From the NCBI GenBank assembly GCA_017503105.1, contig JAFVTS010000014.1, positions 82,032 to 127,942 of the forward strand: a stretch of DNA of 45,911 nt, read 5' to 3'. Position numbers and translations under genes: made by a program. Position 1 is the first letter of the stretch. The number at the start of each line of letters is the position of its first letter. Below, piece after piece: positions 1 through 7,582 of the stretch. The notes beneath the pieces were generated by a model. The model was given only the letters and a program-made list of their open reading frames with translations. It was not told the origin of the DNA and searched no databases. Origin of the DNA: Clostridia bacterium (GTDB lineage Bacteria; Bacillota; Clostridia; Oscillospirales; CAG-272).

Positions 1-1436
1 AATTCTCTTACAGCGATATTGACGAGCTCGGAAGCTCGGGAATGATAACGAAGCTCACGGCTGACTCGGACAAGGTGCAATCGGGACTCAATCTCACCTT
101 GCGTCTTCTGCTTCGCTCCCCCTTCGTCGTTTTCGGCGCGATGATAATGGCGTTCACGGTGGACGCGACGAGCGCGCTGACGTTCGCGGCAGTGATACCC
201 GTGCTCGCGGTAGTCGTATTCGGCATTATGCTTATCACTATGCCGCTTTACAAGAAGGTACAGGGCGGAGTTGATAAAATCCTTCGCAAGACGAGGGAAA
301 ACATAAGCGGTGTGAGAGTCATAAGAGCTTTCGGTAAGGAAGAGGACGAGATCTCCGAGTTCAAGGACGAAAACGAAAAGCTCACGAAGATACAAAAGCG
401 CACGGGTCACGTCTCAGCTTTAATGAATCCACTGACCTACGTCATTATCAACGTCGGTATCATCGCGCTTATCAACGTCGGTGCCCTCAGGGTATACGAG
501 GACCCTTCAATGACGAAGGGCGACGTCGTCGCGCTTTACAATTATATGGCGCAAATCCTCGTCGAGCTCATCAAGCTCGCGAATCTCATAATCAGTATAA
601 CCAAGGCTCTGGCGTCCGCCTCAAGGATAGCGGACGTGCTCGACAAGGAGCCGAGCCAGAGCTTCGGCACTCTCGAAAATTCCACGTCTGCCTCGGATTA
701 TTACTTAGAATTTGAAAATGTTTCACTTAGATACCGCTCGTCGGGCGAGGATTCTCTTACGGGAATAAGCTTCAAGGTACGGCGCGGAGAAACTCTTGGA
801 ATAATCGGCGGAACGGGTTCTGGAAAGACTTCGCTCATAAACCTGATACCGCGTTTTTACGACGCGACGGGCGGAAGTATAAAGCTTTTCGGCGAGGATA
901 TAAAAAATTATTCCGAAGCCGCCCTTCGCAGAAAGATCGCCTGCGTTCCGCAAAAGGCGGTGCTCTTCCGCGGAACGATAAGAGAAAATATGTGCTGGGG
1001 CAACCCCGACGCAGAGGACGACGAGCTGCTCTTCGCGATAGACACGGCGCAGGCGGCAGAGGTAGTTTCTGACAAGGGCGGGCTTGACGCGCGCGTCGAG
1101 CAAGGCGGAAGGAACTTCTCGGGCGGTCAGAGGCAAAGACTTACCATTGCCCGCGCTATTGCGGCAAAGCCCGAAATACTCATCCTCGACGACTCCTTCT
1201 CCGCTCTTGACTACGCAACGGACGCCGCTCTCAGACGTAAGATCAGGGAGAGGATCAAGGACACGACGGTCGTTATAGTTTCCCAAAGGGCCTCCTCGGT
1301 TATGGACGCCGATCTTATAGTGGCGCTTGATGACGGCGAGGCTGTCGGTATAGGAACGCACGAGGAGCTTCTTTCGGGATGCGAGATTTACCGCGAGATA
1401 TACGAATCGCAGTTCGGAGGTGCTGGCAATGGCTAA
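1..1436 (+). CDS. ABC exporter, permease-ATPase subunit 1 (5' truncated)
   Basis: This is one half of a heterodimeric ABC exporter, a membrane pump of unknown substrate. The reading frame is open from base 3, so the start lies outside the window; upstream residues such as SYSDIDELGSSG continue the family. A C-terminal part of the type-1 membrane domain (membrane segments encoded around bases 100-640) is followed by a nucleotide-binding domain with Walker A GGTGSGKTS, signature SGGQRQR and Walker B LILDDSFSALD. The residue after Walker B is Asp, not the catalytic Glu, and the switch position reads VSQRASS with Gln instead of His. These are the marks of the degenerate ATP site found in heterodimers of the TM287/288 and BmrCD type. 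It overlaps the next gene by 8 bp, so the two halves are probably co-translated. Confidence 0.93.
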   Translation, partial: FSYSDIDELGSSGMITKLTADSDKVQSGLNLTLRLLLRSPFVVFGAMIMAFTVDATSALTFAAVIPVLAVVVFGIMLITMPLYKKVQGGVDKILRKTRENISGVRVIRAFGKEEDEISEFKDENEKLTKIQKRTGHVSALMNPLTYVIINVGIIALINVGALRVYEDPSMTKGDVVALYNYMAQILVELIKLANLIISITKALASASRIADVLDKEPSQSFGTLENSTSASDYYLEFENVSLRYRSSGEDSLTGISFKVRRGETLGIIGGTGSGKTSLINLIPRFYDATGGSIKLFGEDIKNYSEAALRRKIACVPQKAVLFRGTIRENMCWGNPDAEDDELLFAIDTAQAAEVVSDKGGLDARVEQGGRNFSGGQRQRLTIARAIAAKPEILILDDSFSALDYATDAALRRKIRERIKDTTVVIVSQRASSVMDADLIVALDDGEAVGIGTHEELLSGCEIYREIYESQFGGAGNG

Positions 1437-3201
1437 GACGACTAAAAAAGCCGCCCCCGGCACTATGAAAAAGGTTCTCGCTTACATAGGCAGATACAAG
1501 CTCCTTCTTCCCATATCCATACTTCTCGCGCTCTTCACGGTAGCCTCCTCGCTCTACTTCCCCGTTCTTATCGGTGACGCGATAGACTGCATCGCGCCTT
1601 GGGGCGACGATTCGGGCTTCGCGAGAATGCACGAAATATTCCTTGAAGCTTTAATTCTTATTGCGCTTACGGCGCTCGCGCAGTGGCTTATGAGCACGAT
1701 AAACAACAGAATAGCGTACCACGTCGTAAGAGATATAAGGAACGACGCTTTCGGAAAGATCGAAGAGCTTCCCCTCTCATCTCTTGACAAGAAGGCAAGA
1801 GGTGACACGGTAAACCGCGTGATAAACGACGCGGAGAGATTCGGAGAGGGTCTTTTGCTCGGATTTACGCAGGTGTTCACGGGTGTTCTTACCATCGTGG
1901 GAGCTCTTGCGTTTATGCTGATGACCAACGTCGTTATCACCGTGGCGGTAGTGCTCATTACTCCCCTTTCGATATTCGTTGCGAAATTCATCGGCTCACG
2001 GACGTTTAATATGTTCAAGGAGCGCTCCGAGTGCGAGGCTGAAACGACGGCACACATCGACGAGGTGCTCGGCAACCAGAAGCTCGTCAAGGCGTTCGGA
2101 ATGGGAGAGCGTGAGTGCGAGAGCTTTGATAAGTTAAACGGAAGGCTTGAAGTGTCCGCAAGGCGCGCGATATTCTTCTCCTCCCTGACGAATCCCACGA
2201 CGCGCTTCGTCAACAGCGTGGTATACGCGGCGGTGGCGCTCATCGGAGCGCTTGCGGTTATGACGCCCGTCGGCGGTATGAGCGTTATCACGATAGGTAT
2301 GTATTCGAGAATACTCGCCTACTCGGGGCAGTACACTAAGCCGTTCAACGAAATTTCGGGAATCATTGCCGAGTTTCAGAACGCTCTTGCATCAGCGTCA
2401 AGGATATTCGAGCTCATCGAAGAGCCCGCGGAGGAAAGCGACGCTGACAGCAAGGAGCTTACCGAGGTTCGCGGAAGCGTAGAGATAAAAGACGTTTCCT
2501 TCGCCTACGCGCCCGAGCGTCCGCTTATCGAAGATTTCTCATTCACGGCAAAGCCGGGACAAAGGATAGCCATAGTCGGACCGACGGGCTGCGGAAAGAC
2601 CACGCTCATAAACCTGCTTATGCGCTTTTACGACGCCAAGTCGGGCGCTATACTCGTCGACGGAGAAAATATCACCGACGTAAAGCGCGGCAGTCTTCGC
2701 TCGAAATACGGTATGGTGCTCCAGGACACGTGGCTCAAGGCGGGAACGGTAAAAGAAAACATCGCCTTCGGAAGAGAGGACGCGAGCGACGAAGAGATAG
2801 TGGCGGCGGCAAAGTCGGCGCACGCCCACAGCTTTATAAAAAGGCTGAAGGACGGCTATGAAACGAAGCTCGGCGAGGACGGCGAGGGTCTTTCTCAGGG
2901 TCAAAAACAGCTCATCTGCATAGCAAGAGTGATGCTCACCCTGCCCCCGATGCTCATTCTTGACGAGGCGACCTCCTCCATCGACACGAGAACAGAGATA
3001 CGCATTCAAAAGGCGTTCGCCACTATGATGGAGGGGCGCACGACCTTCGTCGTCGCTCACAGGCTCTCCACCGTCGTGGATTCCGATGCGATAATCGTTA
3101 TGAACGACGGTCACATTACGGAAGTCGGCACGCACGAAGAGCTTCTCGCAAGAGGCGGCTTCTACACGACGCTTTATAACAGTCAGTTCGCAAAATCATA
3201 A
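1429..3201 (+). CDS. ABC exporter, permease-ATPase subunit 2
   Basis: This is the second half-transporter of the pair, about 590 residues, a normal length. An N-terminal type-1 exporter membrane domain with six predicted helices precedes an ATPase domain with Walker A GPTGCGKTT, Walker B LILDEATSSID and a proper switch His in VAHRLST. Its signature is LSQGQ rather than LSGGQ, which matches the degenerate site expected opposite subunit 1. The ATG at 1429 is chosen because CGGAGG ends 8 bases upstream; an in-frame GTG at 1420 would overlap that site. The start codon lies in the stop region of subunit 1 (ATGGCTAA). Substrate cannot be told from sequence; drugs, lipids or peptides are all possible. 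Confidence 0.93.
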   Translation: MAKTTKKAAPGTMKKVLAYIGRYKLLLPISILLALFTVASSLYFPVLIGDAIDCIAPWGDDSGFARMHEIFLEALILIALTALAQWLMSTINNRIAYHVVRDIRNDAFGKIEELPLSSLDKKARGDTVNRVINDAERFGEGLLLGFTQVFTGVLTIVGALAFMLMTNVVITVAVVLITPLSIFVAKFIGSRTFNMFKERSECEAETTAHIDEVLGNQKLVKAFGMGERECESFDKLNGRLEVSARRAIFFSSLTNPTTRFVNSVVYAAVALIGALAVMTPVGGMSVITIGMYSRILAYSGQYTKPFNEISGIIAEFQNALASASRIFELIEEPAEESDADSKELTEVRGSVEIKDVSFAYAPERPLIEDFSFTAKPGQRIAIVGPTGCGKTTLINLLMRFYDAKSGAILVDGENITDVKRGSLRSKYGMVLQDTWLKAGTVKENIAFGREDASDEEIVAAAKSAHAHSFIKRLKDGYETKLGEDGEGLSQGQKQLICIARVMLTLPPMLILDEATSSIDTRTEIRIQKAFATMMEGRTTFVVAHRLSTVVDSDAIIVMNDGHITEVGTHEELLARGGFYTTLYNSQFAKS

Positions 3202-3214
3202 AAACGGCAAAGTG

Positions 3215-3269
3215 AAAAGACAGCGGCAAAGGCTTTCCCACGGAGGGACTTTCGTTCGCTGTCTTTTTT
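3215..3269 (+). terminator. Bidirectional terminator between ABC exporter and AraC gene
   Basis: An 11-bp stem pairs 3215-3225 (AAAAGACAGCG) with 3257-3267, followed by a T run. The reverse strand reads a comparable hairpin followed by TTTTCACTTT, so it can serve both converging genes. Confidence 0.75.
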
Positions 3270-3337
3270 CATAAAAATACGAGCACTCGGAGATGCTTTT
3301 CGTTTATCTCATCTGTTATTTCGGTTATTTATACTTT

Positions 3338-4150
3338 TTATTCGGCGGTGTTTTGCCCCGTGGCGCTGACCTTGTTTTTATATTCCTTCGGTGTTATGCC
3401 GACGGTCCTTTTGAAAACGCCCGAAAAGTAGAGCGGGTCCTTGAAGCCCGAGAGATACGCCACGTTCTTCACAGATTCAAGCCCGTGGTCGAAGAGAAAT
3501 ACTGCGTGCTTTATGCGCAGATTGCGAAGGTGCTCGGAGAAGCTGACGTTCATTTGCTTTTTAAATAAATGTGAGAGGTACTTGGAATTATAGCCTATGG
3601 AATTTGCGAGGGTGGAAAGATCGAAATCCGAGTCAGAAAAGTCGCGCTCCATTATTGAAAGTATGCGCTTTACCGTATCATCTCTTTCCGCGCCTTCCGC
3701 CGTAAGGCGCGAGAAGGCAAACAGAAGCGAGCTTTCCGCGGCAAGATCGACCGCGTTCTCAGCGGCTCTGAAAAGGCTGTCACGCCAAACGGGGATCAAG
3801 CCTTCGTTTCCTTTGAAGGCGCGCCGTGCTTTGCTTATTCCAAATCTTCTGAAGAGCTCCTCTGCCCTGCCGCCGCTGAAGCTTATATACATATATTCGC
3901 TCTCTTCATCGGGCAAAGCTCTCACGCACTCTCCCGAAAACGCTACTATGAGCGTGCCGACGGGGGCGGATATAAGCTCGCTTCCGAAAACGAAGCTCGG
4001 TGCCCCCGAGGTTACAAGGAAGAGCGTATGGTTGGAAAGTGCGCGCTCCGCCGTCATACATTCCTTATTCGTTTCGAAGATAAAATTCTTCATAACGAGA
4101 ATATCCACCGCGGGAGTATTTATAAATTTACATATATTAGAGCTTTTCAT
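3338..4150 (-). CDS. AraC family transcriptional regulator
   Basis: A 270-residue regulator with a C-terminal double helix-turn-helix of the AraC/XylS type: first helix-turn-helix near STLANSIGYNSKYLSHLFKK, second near NVAYLSGFKDPLYFSGVFKR, closing with the usual GITPKEYK. The N-terminal part is a cupin-like sensing domain with no identifiable ligand. GGAGG lies 8 bases before the ATG. It is divergent from a Gfo/Idh dehydrogenase gene and probably controls it in response to a sugar or sugar derivative; that role is inferred from the arrangement. Confidence 0.88.
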   Translation of the reverse strand: MKSSNICKFINTPAVDILVMKNFIFETNKECMTAERALSNHTLFLVTSGAPSFVFGSELISAPVGTLIVAFSGECVRALPDEESEYMYISFSGGRAEELFRRFGISKARRAFKGNEGLIPVWRDSLFRAAENAVDLAAESSLLFAFSRLTAEGAERDDTVKRILSIMERDFSDSDFDLSTLANSIGYNSKYLSHLFKKQMNVSFSEHLRNLRIKHAVFLFDHGLESVKNVAYLSGFKDPLYFSGVFKRTVGITPKEYKNKVSATGQNTAE

Positions 4151-4174
4151 AGCTTGAACCTCCGTTTTTAATAA

Positions 4175-4203
4175 ATTCTAACATATCTTCGCCAATAATA
4201 CAA
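4175..4203 (-). promoter_or_regulatory. Promoter of the AraC regulator gene
   Basis: On the minus strand TTGTAT (4203-4198), 17-bp spacer and TAGAAT (4180-4175) sit about 25 bp before the start codon. Confidence 0.6.
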
Positions 4204-4234
4204 CCTATTTTAATAAAAAAATAGATTTTTTCCA

Positions 4235-4263
4235 TTGTTTTCTATCATATTTGATGATATTAT
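4235..4263 (+). promoter_or_regulatory. Promoter of the Gfo/Idh gene with operator-like inverted repeat
   Basis: TTGTTT (4235-4240) and TATTAT (4258-4263) are 17 bp apart. The spacer holds the inverted repeat TATCAT-ATTTG-ATGATA at 4243-4259, centred where a regulator could block or bend the promoter. The divergent AraC protein is the obvious candidate binder, by inference only. Confidence 0.6.
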
Positions 4264-4321
4264 ATAAGTGAGCCTCGATTCTTAAAGGACTCAAAACTTT
4301 CAAAGCAAGGAGAAAAGCAAA

Positions 4322-5566
4322 ATGAAAAAGATCAGGATCGGCATTCTCGGTATGGGCAGAGGCGCGTATCTCGGACGCTCGGTATTGCTTGCGGACGCTG
4401 AGGTCGTCGCCGTTTGCGACTTTCACAAGAAAAGACTTGAAGAGGGGGCTAAGAGCTTCCCGGGCGCTGTTAAGTACGAGAGCTTCGATGAATTTATCGA
4501 GCATCCGATGGACGGCGTGATACTCGCAAACTACTTCCACGAGCATACTCCGTTTGCTATACGCTGTCTTGAAAAAGGGATACACGTTCTTTGCGAATGC
4601 ACCTCAAACGGCACTATGGCGGAGGGTGTGGCGCTTATAAGGGCGGCGGAAAAGAGCGATGCGTTCTTTATGCTTGCCGAGAACTATCCGCATATGAAAT
4701 TCAACCGCGAGATGAAGCGAATTTGCGACGGCGGAACGCTCGGTAAAATACTCTTTGCCGAAGGCGAATACAATCACCCCGCTGACCCGAACGATATAAA
4801 CTTCAAGAAGGACTACAATTATTTCCCTAAGCACTGGAGAAACTTCTTACCGAGAACCTATTATATCACCCACTCGCTTGCTCCCATAATGAGCGCGACG
4901 GGCGCCGTTCCAAAAAAGGTCACGGCTTTCGCCTGCCCCGCCCCGTTTGATGCGGACGTTCCCTCCGCTTCGTATTCCGCAGGCGACAAGGCGGCGATAA
5001 TTATGACGCAGAATGACGACGGCTCAGTGTTCAGAGTCACGGGCTGTGCAGGATTCGGTGCGCACGGCAACTCCTACCGCATTTGCGGAACGAAAGGACA
5101 GATAGAAAATCTTCGCGGAATGGGCGAACGAGTAATGCTCAGGTACAATGCTTGGGAAAAGCCCGAGGACGCTGATGAGGTGAAGTGCTATGAGCCCGAT
5201 TGGAACGATAAAGACCGCGAGCTTATAGAAAAGACTGGTCACGGTGGCGGCGATTTCCTGATCGTGCGCGAGTTCATAGATTGCATTAAAGAAGGCAGAA
5301 AGCCCGACTTCGACGTATATTTCGCCACCGCTATGGCATCGGTCGCAATACTTGCGCACCGTTCAGTGCTCGAGGGCGGCAAGGTCTTCGACGTTCCCGA
5401 TTTCAGACGCGAGGAAGACAGAGTGCTTTGGGAAAACGAAACCCTGGCTCCGTATTGGTACACAGACGGCAGAGCCCCCACCCTTCCAGCCTGCTCAGAT
5501 CCCGATTTTGCTCCCACCGAAAAGCAGATGAAGCTCTTCCGCACGCTCGTGATGGAAGAAAAGTAA
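4322..5566 (+). CDS. Gfo/Idh/MocA family oxidoreductase
   Basis: A 414-residue NAD(P)-dependent dehydrogenase-like protein. The N-terminal Rossmann fold opens with GILGMGRGAYLG and a second-strand acidic residue in VVAVCDF; the C-terminal alpha/beta domain follows from about residue 125. The usual EKP catalytic lysine motif is replaced by ECTSNGTMAE, so the chemistry may differ from classic inositol or glucose-fructose oxidoreductases. AAGGAG lies 8 to 10 bases before the ATG. It is a single-gene unit between its own promoter and a very strong terminator and divergent from an AraC regulator, which suggests sugar or polyol catabolism. Substrate is unknown. Confidence 0.88.
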   Translation: MKKIRIGILGMGRGAYLGRSVLLADAEVVAVCDFHKKRLEEGAKSFPGAVKYESFDEFIEHPMDGVILANYFHEHTPFAIRCLEKGIHVLCECTSNGTMAEGVALIRAAEKSDAFFMLAENYPHMKFNREMKRICDGGTLGKILFAEGEYNHPADPNDINFKKDYNYFPKHWRNFLPRTYYITHSLAPIMSATGAVPKKVTAFACPAPFDADVPSASYSAGDKAAIIMTQNDDGSVFRVTGCAGFGAHGNSYRICGTKGQIENLRGMGERVMLRYNAWEKPEDADEVKCYEPDWNDKDRELIEKTGHGGGDFLIVREFIDCIKEGRKPDFDVYFATAMASVAILAHRSVLEGGKVFDVPDFRREEDRVLWENETLAPYWYTDGRAPTLPACSDPDFAPTEKQMKLFRTLVMEEK

Positions 5567-5580
5567 AATTAAATTTGTAT

Positions 5581-5630
5581 AAAAAACGGCTATTTTAGAG
5601 AGAAAGCCCTCCTAAAATAGCCGTTTTTTA
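5581..5630 (+). terminator. Intrinsic terminator of the Gfo/Idh gene
   Basis: A perfect 18-bp stem (5581-5598 with 5612-5629), 13-base loop, ending in TTTTTT. The AAAAAA on the other arm makes it able to work in both directions. Confidence 0.92.
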
Positions 5631-5659
5631 CCTTAACATCCCGAAATTTGTAATTAACG

Positions 5660-5690
5660 AAAAAATGGGGTGCTGCGTTTTTGCAACACC
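5660..5690 (-). terminator. Terminator of the UPF0340/ECF operon
   Basis: Minus strand GGTGTTGC-6 nt-GCAGCACC (one G-U pair), then CCATTTTTT. It lies about 90 bp after the ECF gene stop. Confidence 0.65.
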
Positions 5691-5780
5691 GCCACTTTTA
5701 TTTGATTCTTAATTAAACGCAAGGCCAACCTTATCAGTAAAACTCAGCGTTAAAGAGATCTTCGGTTCAAGCGTCGGGAT

Positions 5781-6317
5781 CTATTTTTTGAAAACCGACT
5801 TTGTTTTTGAAAGTGCGCTCACGGCGAGTATGCCGATCACAAGGCTGATCACGCCCTGCACGGCGTTTGCGGGAATATTTAAGAGCGAGGGCGCAAATCC
5901 GTAAAGCACGCCTTCAAAAAGATAATACGCGACCACCATAAAAGCCTCTGCCGTGAACGCGGGTATCAGCAGGGACAAGACGGCACCCGTATGCTTTGAC
6001 AAAAGCTTAACTCCGAAATAAGCGATCAGCGCCATTACGCCCTTGATCAAAAACGTCGCGGGAGCGTAGACCGCGTATCCCAAGATAACATCCGCAAGAG
6101 CCGAGCCGACGGCGGCAGCGGCAAAGGCGTAAGGCGCGGGAAGCATCCATCCCGAGAGAAGGACGGCGGCGTCGCCGATATTCGCGTATCCCTTCAGCGG
6201 CGTGGGGATTTTAATTATCATCGTCGCGACGGTCACCATTGCGGTAAACAGCGCAGATATAACGAGGAGCTTGACGTGGGACGATGTGTTTTTTTCTTTA
6301 AAGAAGTTCTTCATCAT
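5781..6317 (-). CDS. ECF transporter S component
   Basis: A roughly 178-residue integral membrane protein with about six hydrophobic segments, resembling the substrate-binding (S) subunits of energy-coupling-factor vitamin transporters of the PF07155 type. Characteristic stretches are KGYANIGDAAVLLSGWMLP and YAVYAPATFLIKG. The start MMKNFFKEK at 6317 is chosen because it falls after GGAGG (14 bases upstream) and removes a charged, non-homologous extension; it overlaps the upstream gene by 20 bp, implying coupled translation. The general ECF A, A' and T subunits are not in the window, as is usual for group II systems. The vitamin (pyridoxine, a thiamine precursor or other) cannot be assigned. 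Confidence 0.82.
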   Translation of the reverse strand: MMKNFFKEKNTSSHVKLLVISALFTAMVTVATMIIKIPTPLKGYANIGDAAVLLSGWMLPAPYAFAAAAVGSALADVILGYAVYAPATFLIKGVMALIAYFGVKLLSKHTGAVLSLLIPAFTAEAFMVVAYYLFEGVLYGFAPSLLNIPANAVQGVISLVIGILAVSALSKTKSVFKK

Positions 6318-6840
6318 AAACTGCTCTGACGCCTCCGATGAACTTTGGACGGGTGCGCGCGGCGAGAACCGTCGCTTCACCTATTTTGTTATTTTCAAGC
6401 CTTAAAGGAACGGCGACCTTCTTCAGGTGCATTCCGATCATCGTAAATCCGATATCAAGACCCGCGTCAGCCTTAATTTCCTCAAGCACGACGGGCTCTT
6501 TGAAGCTTGCATACGCCATCGTCGCGAGCGAGCCTCCCGCCTTCGGCTGCGGAACTACGTTAACGACCTCTGCAAACGGTGCTGCCGCGCGTTCCGTTAC
6601 GATAGCGCGATTGAGGTGCTCGCAGCACTGAACGGCAAGATATACGCCCTGCTCTTTCGCGCATTCGTAAAGAGCGTCGAAAACAGCTCTTGCCGTTTCG
6701 GGACTTGAATTCGTTCCGATCTTAGAACCTACTATCTCACTGGTCGAGCATCCTATCACGACCGTATCTCCGCGCTGAAGACGCGCTTTTTCAATAAGCT
6801 CGGAAAGCGCCGCCCTTGCCTCGTTATAAACGTTACTCAT
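6298..6840 (-). CDS. ywlG: UPF0340 / TIGR01440 family protein
   Basis: A 180-residue protein matching the UPF0340 family (TIGR01440, DUF436; B. subtilis YwlG) over its full length. Recognisable stretches are VVIGCSTSEIVGSKIGTNSS, QCCEHLNRAIV and VVPQPKAGGSLATMAY. The conserved Cys and His residues are intact. Biochemical function is not known to me. GAGGT precedes the ATG by 6 bases. It is first in a two-gene operon with an ECF S component, which hints at a link to uptake or processing of a small cofactor. Confidence 0.9.
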   Translation of the reverse strand: MSNVYNEARAALSELIEKARLQRGDTVVIGCSTSEIVGSKIGTNSSPETARAVFDALYECAKEQGVYLAVQCCEHLNRAIVTERAAAPFAEVVNVVPQPKAGGSLATMAYASFKEPVVLEEIKADAGLDIGFTMIGMHLKKVAVPLRLENNKIGEATVLAARTRPKFIGGVRAVYDEELL

Positions 6841-6873
6841 ATTTACCTCGCAAACGTGTTTCTTTGATTATAA

Positions 6874-6902
6874 ATTATAATACAAGAAAATACGGAAGTC
6901 AA
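6874..6902 (-). promoter_or_regulatory. Promoter of the UPF0340/ECF operon
   Basis: Minus strand TTGACT (6902-6897), 17-bp spacer, TATAAT (6879-6874). The expected RNA start leaves a leader of about 27 bases, too short for a riboswitch. The -35 box overlaps the hairpin at 6890-6934. Confidence 0.8.
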
Positions 6903-6934
6903 GAGCTTTACGGTAAAAAACCTTACTTCCGTAT
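6886..6934 (-). terminator. Possible terminator of the HTH-ibrA-ibrB operon
   Basis: The 10-bp inverted repeat ATACGGAAGT (6890-6899) / ACTTCCGTAT (6925-6934) with an inner GGT/ACC stem is followed on the minus strand by TTTCTTGTAT. It sits 37 bp after the ibrB stop and overlaps the next operon's promoter. Confidence 0.5.
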
Positions 6935-6970
6935 ATAAAAATGCTATAACGTTCTTTTTAATGCGGTTAT

Positions 6971-7582
6971 TCAGATGAAGATCATTGAGTCTTCATCCTC
7001 CGATTCCTCGGGGATCACGTCCTCGTCGGGGAAAACGAGCCCGAGCGGATCCTCGTTCTGAGCATCGAAACCGATAGGACGCCACGCCTCGCCGAAGCGG
7101 ATGTCGCGGAACAGCTCCGCAAGACCCGTTATCTGCTTCAGCCTTAATATCTCGTCCCTATCCATTCCGAGGTGCTTGGATATCCAGGCGTCGGATCTGC
7201 CAAGCTCGTGAAGCTCCTTTACTATATTGCTCATAAGATCGACGTTGTGCGAGCCCCTTGCGCGGTTATGGCGTATAGTGCTCGCCATTCTGTTCTCAAG
7301 GCTTTTGTTTATAACGGAAACGGGGAGCATACCGCCCTCACGCTCGTATATATCCTCATATTCAAGCATAACGCGATAACGGTGGAAGCCGTCTACTATT
7401 ATGTATTTGTCGCCTATCTTATCGTGATAACACACGATAGGCATCGTATAGCCGTCTTGCTTGATGCTGTCGTAAAGCAGCTTCATCTCAGGCGGAGCTA
7501 CGGCGTTGGGATTATACGAATTCGGCACTATTTTTTCTATCGGAACGGATATTATACTGTAAACGGGGCTTTTATATGCCAT
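6971..7582 (-). CDS. ibrB: IbrB-like ParB/sulfiredoxin-fold protein
   Basis: A 203-residue protein with a ParB-like N-terminal domain: the first box VPIEKIVPNSYNPNAVAP, the nucleotide-binding type motif IIVDGFHRYRVM and the third box STIRHNRARGSHN. A helix-turn-helix-like segment follows (WISKHLGMDRDEIL), then an acidic tail. Together with the upstream PAPS-reductase-like gene this is the IbrB/IbrA pair known from E. coli, where it acts as a co-activator of prophage gene expression. The start at 7582 (ATG) overlaps ibrA by 11 bp; GTG 7591 and TTG 7594 are alternatives because the nearest AAGG lies 12 bases upstream. Molecular activity is not established; DNA binding or nucleotide hydrolysis are possibilities. 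Confidence 0.85.
   Translation of the reverse strand: MAYKSPVYSIISVPIEKIVPNSYNPNAVAPPEMKLLYDSIKQDGYTMPIVCYHDKIGDKYIIVDGFHRYRVMLEYEDIYEREGGMLPVSVINKSLENRMASTIRHNRARGSHNVDLMSNIVKELHELGRSDAWISKHLGMDRDEILRLKQITGLAELFRDIRFGEAWRPIGFDAQNEDPLGLVFPDEDVIPEESEDEDSMIFI

Noticed and set aside
6841-6873. Vitamin riboswitch before the UPF0340/ECF operon
   Set aside because: The leader is about 27 bases long and has no conserved aptamer motif.
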